Source: Campylobacter sp. CCS1377
GTDB lineage: Bacteria > Campylobacterota > Campylobacteria > Campylobacterales > Campylobacteraceae
Assembly: GCF_040008265.1 (NCBI RefSeq)
Contig: NZ_CP155620.1
Coordinates: 1,054,001 to 1,118,000 of the forward strand
Reading direction: 5' to 3'
DNA length: 64,000 nt
Part shown: piece after piece, positions 60,772-64,000 of the stretch
Layout of the letters: each line of letters starts with the position of its first letter
Numbering within the stretch: the stretch's first letter is position 1
The notes under the pieces: generated by a model
The model's database searches: none
What the model was told of the DNA's origin: nothing
Seen by the model: the letters and a program-made list of their open reading frames with translations, nothing else
Program-made: the position numbers and the translations under genes

Positions 60772-61635
60772 TTAATTCTTTTTTGCATTTAAAATAATGC
60801 TTATGATAATTAAAGCAAAAGCAAAAAGTTCCAAAAAAGCATATCTTGTCCCTAAAAATAAAAAGCTCATAAAAGCTGCTGCTACAGGTTCGATACAAGC
60901 TATCATGCTCGCTCTCATTGCTCCAATTAATTCAACACCTTTTAAATAAAGACAAAATGCCCCAATCGTGCCAATTAGCACAATACCACTCATTGCTAAA
61001 AAGGCTTTGAGTGAAAAATCATAATGTACGAGTCCGCCTTTTGTTTCCAAAATACTTAAAAGCACAAAAGAAGCAAACAAAGAAGCCATTCCCATAACAA
61101 AGAAAAGTCCGTATTTTGCGATAATTTTCCTTGCACTTAGTGAGTAAAATGCCACACCAAAAGCTCCTATAATCGACCAAAAAACACCCCAAAAATTAAG
61201 ATTTAAATTTGCCACATCGCCACCACTTGCAAGTAAGAATATACCTAAAACAATTAAAATTAAAGCTACAATTTCAGAGTATTTTGGAAATTTTTTATCC
61301 CTAAAACACACAAAAAGCATAATGATAATAGGAGCTGAGTATTGTATCATCGTAGCTGTACCCGCATCAGTATAAAAAATACCTTTAAAATAACCATATT
61401 GAGTCATCAAAAGCCCAAAAAATGCAAAAATCAAAAGAGATAAAAGTTCATTTTTGCTTTTAAAAAGTACAAAATTCTTGCGTCTTAAACTTATAATTAA
61501 AAGTAAAATTCCAGTAAATAATAATCTATAAAAACTTACCCACTCAACTGCATAATCGTTTTTAAACAAATATTCAGCCAAAACTCCGCTTATAGCCCAA
61601 AAAATTCCACCAAGTAAAACCAAAAATACGCCCAT
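60772..61635 (-). CDS. EamA-family membrane transporter
   Basis: A 287-residue protein with ten predicted helices in two EamA repeats. The first repeat opens FLVLLGGIFWAISGVLAEYLF and the second NFWGVFWSIIGAFGVAFYSLSARK, typical of drug/metabolite exporters (RhtA/YdcZ-like). I chose the ATG at 61635 (MGVFLVLL) with AAGG upstream over a weak TTG at 61656. A TATAAT lies at 61666-61671. Substrate unknown. Confidence 0.82.
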   Translation of the reverse strand: MGVFLVLLGGIFWAISGVLAEYLFKNDYAVEWVSFYRLLFTGILLLIISLRRKNFVLFKSKNELLSLLIFAFFGLLMTQYGYFKGIFYTDAGTATMIQYSAPIIIMLFVCFRDKKFPKYSEIVALILIVLGIFLLASGGDVANLNLNFWGVFWSIIGAFGVAFYSLSARKIIAKYGLFFVMGMASLFASFVLLSILETKGGLVHYDFSLKAFLAMSGIVLIGTIGAFCLYLKGVELIGAMRASMIACIEPVAAAFMSFLFLGTRYAFLELFAFALIIISIILNAKKN

Positions 61636-61665
61636 TAGAAAACACCTTAGCAGCAAATTCTTGGC

Positions 61666-61671
61666 ATTATA
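61666..61671 (-). promoter_or_regulatory. -10 box for the EamA gene
   Basis: TATAAT on the minus strand (ACATTATAATGCC), about 31 bases before the start; the sequence is palindromic (ATTATAAT), so it could also serve the divergent gene. Confidence 0.5.
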
Positions 61672-61733
61672 ATGTAAAGTATTTATTTTTTGACTTAAAT
61701 GTCGATTGTGCTGAAAATAAAAAAGGAATTTTT

Positions 61734-62135
61734 ATGGAAATTAATTTTAATGAAATTTACAATAAGGATTACAAAGAACAAAAGTTTAAAAAAGGAAATC
61801 AAACTCAAAATAATTTACCGAGTAGCAATTCTGATGTTTTGGTTGATTTTTCTAAAGAAGCTAAGGAATTTTTAAAAACAGGTATTGAAAAATTACAAAA
61901 AAACACCACAATACAGCAAGAAAGCAAGAATTCAAACGCTAAATTAGAAGAATTAATCAAAAAATTAAATGAAATTATGCAAAAAATCTCTCAATTAAAT
62001 AACAAAATGCAAAATGCTGATGATGAAACAAAAATGGCTTTGCAAGATCAAATAGTTACTTTAAATGCCCAAGTAGCTACTATACAAGGACAAATTATGC
62101 AAATATTAAGCGCGCAACAAAAGGCATTGGCGTGA
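61734..62135 (+). CDS. Small coiled-coil protein (FlxA-like)
   Basis: A 133-residue soluble protein with a disordered, Asn/Lys-rich first half and a long amphipathic helix (about 65-130: LEELIKKLNEIMQKISQLNN..., QIVTLNAQVATIQGQIMQIL). The composition resembles FlxA-like proteins, which are often under flagellar control, but I see no convincing sigma-28 promoter. A ribosome site AAAGGAA precedes the ATG. Function unknown. Confidence 0.65.
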   Translation: MEINFNEIYNKDYKEQKFKKGNQTQNNLPSSNSDVLVDFSKEAKEFLKTGIEKLQKNTTIQQESKNSNAKLEELIKKLNEIMQKISQLNNKMQNADDETKMALQDQIVTLNAQVATIQGQIMQILSAQQKALA

Positions 62136-62192
62136 TATTTGATTTTTTTTATTATAATTAAGCCTTGATTTGTAAAAAAAGGAAAAGTATTT

Positions 62193-63449
62193 ATGACTTA
62201 TTTGGAAATAAAAGGAGAACAAAAACTTCAAGGCGAGGTGATTATAAGTGGAGCAAAAAACGCCGCCCTGCCCTTAATCGCTTCTAGTATACTTGCCAAA
62301 AATGAAGTTAAAATTAATAATGTCCCAAATGTCGCAGATATCAAAACTCTTATTTCTTTGCTTGAAAATTTGGGTGCAAAAACTAAATTTGAAAAAAATA
62401 CTGCATTTTTAGACACTACCACACTTAACAAAACCACAGCCATTTATGATATAGTGCGAAAAATGCGTGCTTCTATCCTTACCTTAGGACCTTTGCTTGC
62501 GCGTTTTGAAAAATGTGAAGTGTCCTTGCCTGGGGGTTGCGCCATAGGACAAAGACCTATTGATTTGCATTTAAGCGCTTTAGAAAAAATGGGTGCAAAT
62601 ATAGAAATAAAACAAGGCTATGTCGTAGCAAGTGGTGCTTTAAGGGGAGCTGAAATTTTATTTGATAAAATCACAGTTACTGGTAGTGAAAATATCATCA
62701 TGGCAGCAGCCTTAGCTAAAGGAAAAACCAAACTTTTAAATGTCGCAAAAGAGCCTGAAGTCGTGCAACTTTGCGAAGTTTTAGCAAGCGCAGGGCTTGA
62801 TATAAAAGGTATAGGCACTGATGAACTTGAAATTTATGGCACCGATAAAGAACTTTTAGAATTTAAAGAATTTAGCGTAATTCCTGATAGAATAGAAGCT
62901 GGGACTTATCTGTGTGCTGGAGCCATTACAAATTCACAAATCACGCTAAAAAAAGCTAATGCTGAACATTTAGGAGCGGTTTTGGCGAAACTTCATCAAA
63001 TGGGCTTTGAAACCCTAGTGGATAACGATAGTATCACCTTGCCTTCTGCAAAAGAAATAAAGCCAGTTGAAATTCTAACAAGCGAATATCCAGGTTTTCC
63101 AACCGATATGCAAGCGCAATTTATGGCACTAGCTTTGATGGCAAATGGCACAAGTATCATCGATGAAAGGCTTTTTGAAAATCGCTTTATGCATGTAAGT
63201 GAGCTTTTAAGAATGGGAGCAGATATTAAGCTAAATGGGCACATTGCAACTATTGTAGGTGGCAAAGAGTTAAATGCCGCTGATGTGATGGCTACGGATT
63301 TGCGTGCTTCTTCAGCTTTAATCTTAGCAGCACTTGCAGCCAAAGGCACAAGCTTTGTGCATAGAATTTATCATCTTGATAGAGGGTATGAAAATTTAGA
63401 AGAAAAATTTAAAAAGCTGGGTGCAAAAATCACAAGGCTTGAAGAATAA
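62193..63449 (+). CDS. murA: UDP-N-acetylglucosamine 1-carboxyvinyltransferase
   Basis: First committed step of peptidoglycan synthesis. The 418-residue protein has the catalytic-Cys loop [16 protein letters not shown] (the Cys targeted by fosfomycin), [13 protein letters not shown] at the start, [18 protein letters not shown]-type [14 protein letters not shown] and [10 protein letters not shown]-type [12 protein letters not shown]. Preceded by AAAGGAAAAG. Confidence 0.96.
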   Translation: MTYLEIKGEQKLQGEVIISGAKNAALPLIASSILAKNEVKINNVPNVADIKTLISLLENLGAKTKFEKNTAFLDTTTLNKTTAIYDIVRKMRASILTLGPLLARFEKCEVSLPGGCAIGQRPIDLHLSALEKMGANIEIKQGYVVASGALRGAEILFDKITVTGSENIIMAAALAKGKTKLLNVAKEPEVVQLCEVLASAGLDIKGIGTDELEIYGTDKELLEFKEFSVIPDRIEAGTYLCAGAITNSQITLKKANAEHLGAVLAKLHQMGFETLVDNDSITLPSAKEIKPVEILTSEYPGFPTDMQAQFMALALMANGTSIIDERLFENRFMHVSELLRMGADIKLNGHIATIVGGKELNAADVMATDLRASSALILAALAAKGTSFVHRIYHLDRGYENLEEKFKKLGAKITRLEE

Positions 63450-63483
63450 TCTTAACTTAATGCTTTTCTAAAATATTTTTATA

Positions 63484-63489
63484 TATAAT
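63484..63489 (+). promoter_or_regulatory. -10 box for the small hydrophobic-peptide mRNA
   Basis: TATAAT (TATATATAATCTTTTCG), giving an mRNA start near 63496, about 57 bases before the peptide ATG. Confidence 0.5.
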
Positions 63490-63495
63490 CTTTTC

Positions 63496-63639
63496 GTTTT
63501 AAGGATAACCTTGCTTGAAGACTTTAAAATTAAAGTTTGAAAGGAGGTTGAGATGAATGAAGTTATTGTTTTTATGATCACTTTAATCATCCTTATCTTA
63601 GTCGTAAAAAACTAAGATAAGAACAAACTAATTTTTAAT
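63496..63639 (-). ncRNA. Antisense RNA to the hydrophobic-peptide gene (predicted antitoxin)
   Basis: A minus-strand TATAAT at 63646-63651 (AAATTATAATCGAAA) points back across the peptide gene. The RNA would fold a 10-bp hairpin (CTTATCTTAG / CTAAGATAAG, 63592-63621) close to its 5' end, overlapping the peptide stop. Ends are estimates. Confidence 0.45.
63553..63615 (+). CDS. 20-residue hydrophobic peptide, type I toxin-like
   Basis: ATG AAT GAA GTT ATT GTT TTT ... GTC GTA AAA AAC TAA, a peptide starting MNEVIVFM and ending ILVVKN: charged ends around one hydrophobic helix. The ribosome site AAAGGAGG is near-perfect. The 5' leader holds GAAGACTT (63517-63524), complementary to AAGTCTTC (63691-63698) downstream. 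The latter can also pair with GAAGACTT at 63714-63721, and AAACCCTGCT (63661-63670) pairs with AGCAGGGTTT (63704-63713). It is unrelated in sequence to the six-copy family, but the architecture is the same. Confidence 0.55.
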   Translation: MNEVIVFMITLIILILVVKN

Positions 63640-63785
63640 TTTTCGATTATAATTTTAAAAAAACCCTGCTTAGTTTGTCCTTAAAACAAAAAGTCTTCAT
63701 TATAGCAGGGTTTGAAGACTTAGAATTATTTCATTATGTTTTATTGTAAAATACCATTATCTAAAAACACAAAAAAGGCTTTATT

Positions 63786-64000
63786 ATGAAAAACATTTTT
63801 CAAACCTTAAAAGACTTAGAAAGTCAAATTTCATCTTTTGAAGAATATGAGCTAATAAGCCTTGAAAAAGCTAAAGGAAGAATTTTAGCCAAAGATCTTT
63901 ACGCTAGAAAAAATTTACCCAGCTTTGATAATGCTGCTCTTGATGGCTATGCTTTTAATTATGAGGATTTAAATGAAGCTTTAAAGATAAAAGGTACTAT
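63786..64000 (+). CDS. moeA: Molybdopterin molybdenumtransferase (partial, N-terminus)
   Basis: The first 71 codons, cut by the window end. LPSFDNAALDGYAFNY is the MoeA signature (usually FDNSAMDGYA), which inserts molybdenum into adenylylated molybdopterin, the step after Mog. AAAAAGG lies before the ATG. Confidence 0.85.
   Translation, partial: MKNIFQTLKDLESQISSFEEYELISLEKAKGRILAKDLYARKNLPSFDNAALDGYAFNYEDLNEALKIKGT

Noticed and set aside
61675-61733. Sigma-28 flagellar promoter for the coiled-coil gene
   Set aside because: TAAAGT and CGAT are present, but the spacing is several bases too long for the consensus.

Overview
The window looks like a chromosomal segment of a thermotolerant Campylobacter (C. 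jejuni / C. coli group). The evidence is the very low GC content, dense head-to-tail operons with ATGA overlaps, AT-rich promoters that carry a -10 box and little -35, homopolymeric G/C tracts in front of genes, and characteristic neighbourhoods: aroB-mscS-mtaB-ftsH-like-mog, the flgA-ubiX-coaD-tmk-hisS-speA run, a group III truncated globin, a pabB/pabC fusion and murA-moeA. Species was not settled from sequence alone.

Layout. 1-1961: end of aspS, then adk, ppa and msrA. 1958-5055: an accessory block of two paralogous membrane-anchored proteins of unknown function flanking a third gene that is split by a frameshift. 5135-12628: a leftward operon aroB > mscS-like > mtaB > protease-dead ftsH paralogue > mog, preceded by an RCK-domain gene. 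12735-14731: tgt, a CorA-like gene and tRNA-Arg. 15222-21183: leftward panD, a FUSC-type membrane protein, and macA-macB-outer-membrane factor. 21.3-37.8 kb: an accessory island with a giant (4579-residue) TPS-type filamentous haemagglutinin. It is bracketed by about 73-bp direct repeats and sits exactly between panC and panD, splitting what is normally a panBCD cluster. 37861-43671: panC, panB, two tandem nitroreductases, truncated globin and a UvrD-like helicase. 43766-51000: an OmpA-like protein, valS, metN, metI, a methionine leader and two metQ. 51001-56371: the flgA-to-speA operon. 56409-60389: a frameshifted lipoprotein with an upstream G tract, cysE, pabBC and pabA. 60772-64000: an EamA transporter, a coiled-coil protein, murA, a small hydrophobic-peptide locus and the start of moeA.

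The most unusual content is a family of six small loci (one after tRNA-Arg, four in tandem at 21.5-23.0 kb, one at 37.4-37.7 kb). Each encodes a 26-27 residue amphipathic peptide on the minus strand and an opposing promoter that would make an antisense RNA across the peptide mRNA. 5' and 3' sequences can pair over long distance, and the hairpin in the antisense RNA shows compensatory changes. A second, unrelated locus with the same architecture, encoding a 20-residue hydrophobic peptide, lies between murA and moeA. These look like type I toxin-antitoxin modules. A second regulatory find is a methionine-rich leader peptide (3 Met in 6 codons) followed by mutually exclusive hairpins in front of the two metQ genes.

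All functions are read from sequence and family knowledge only; no database search was run.
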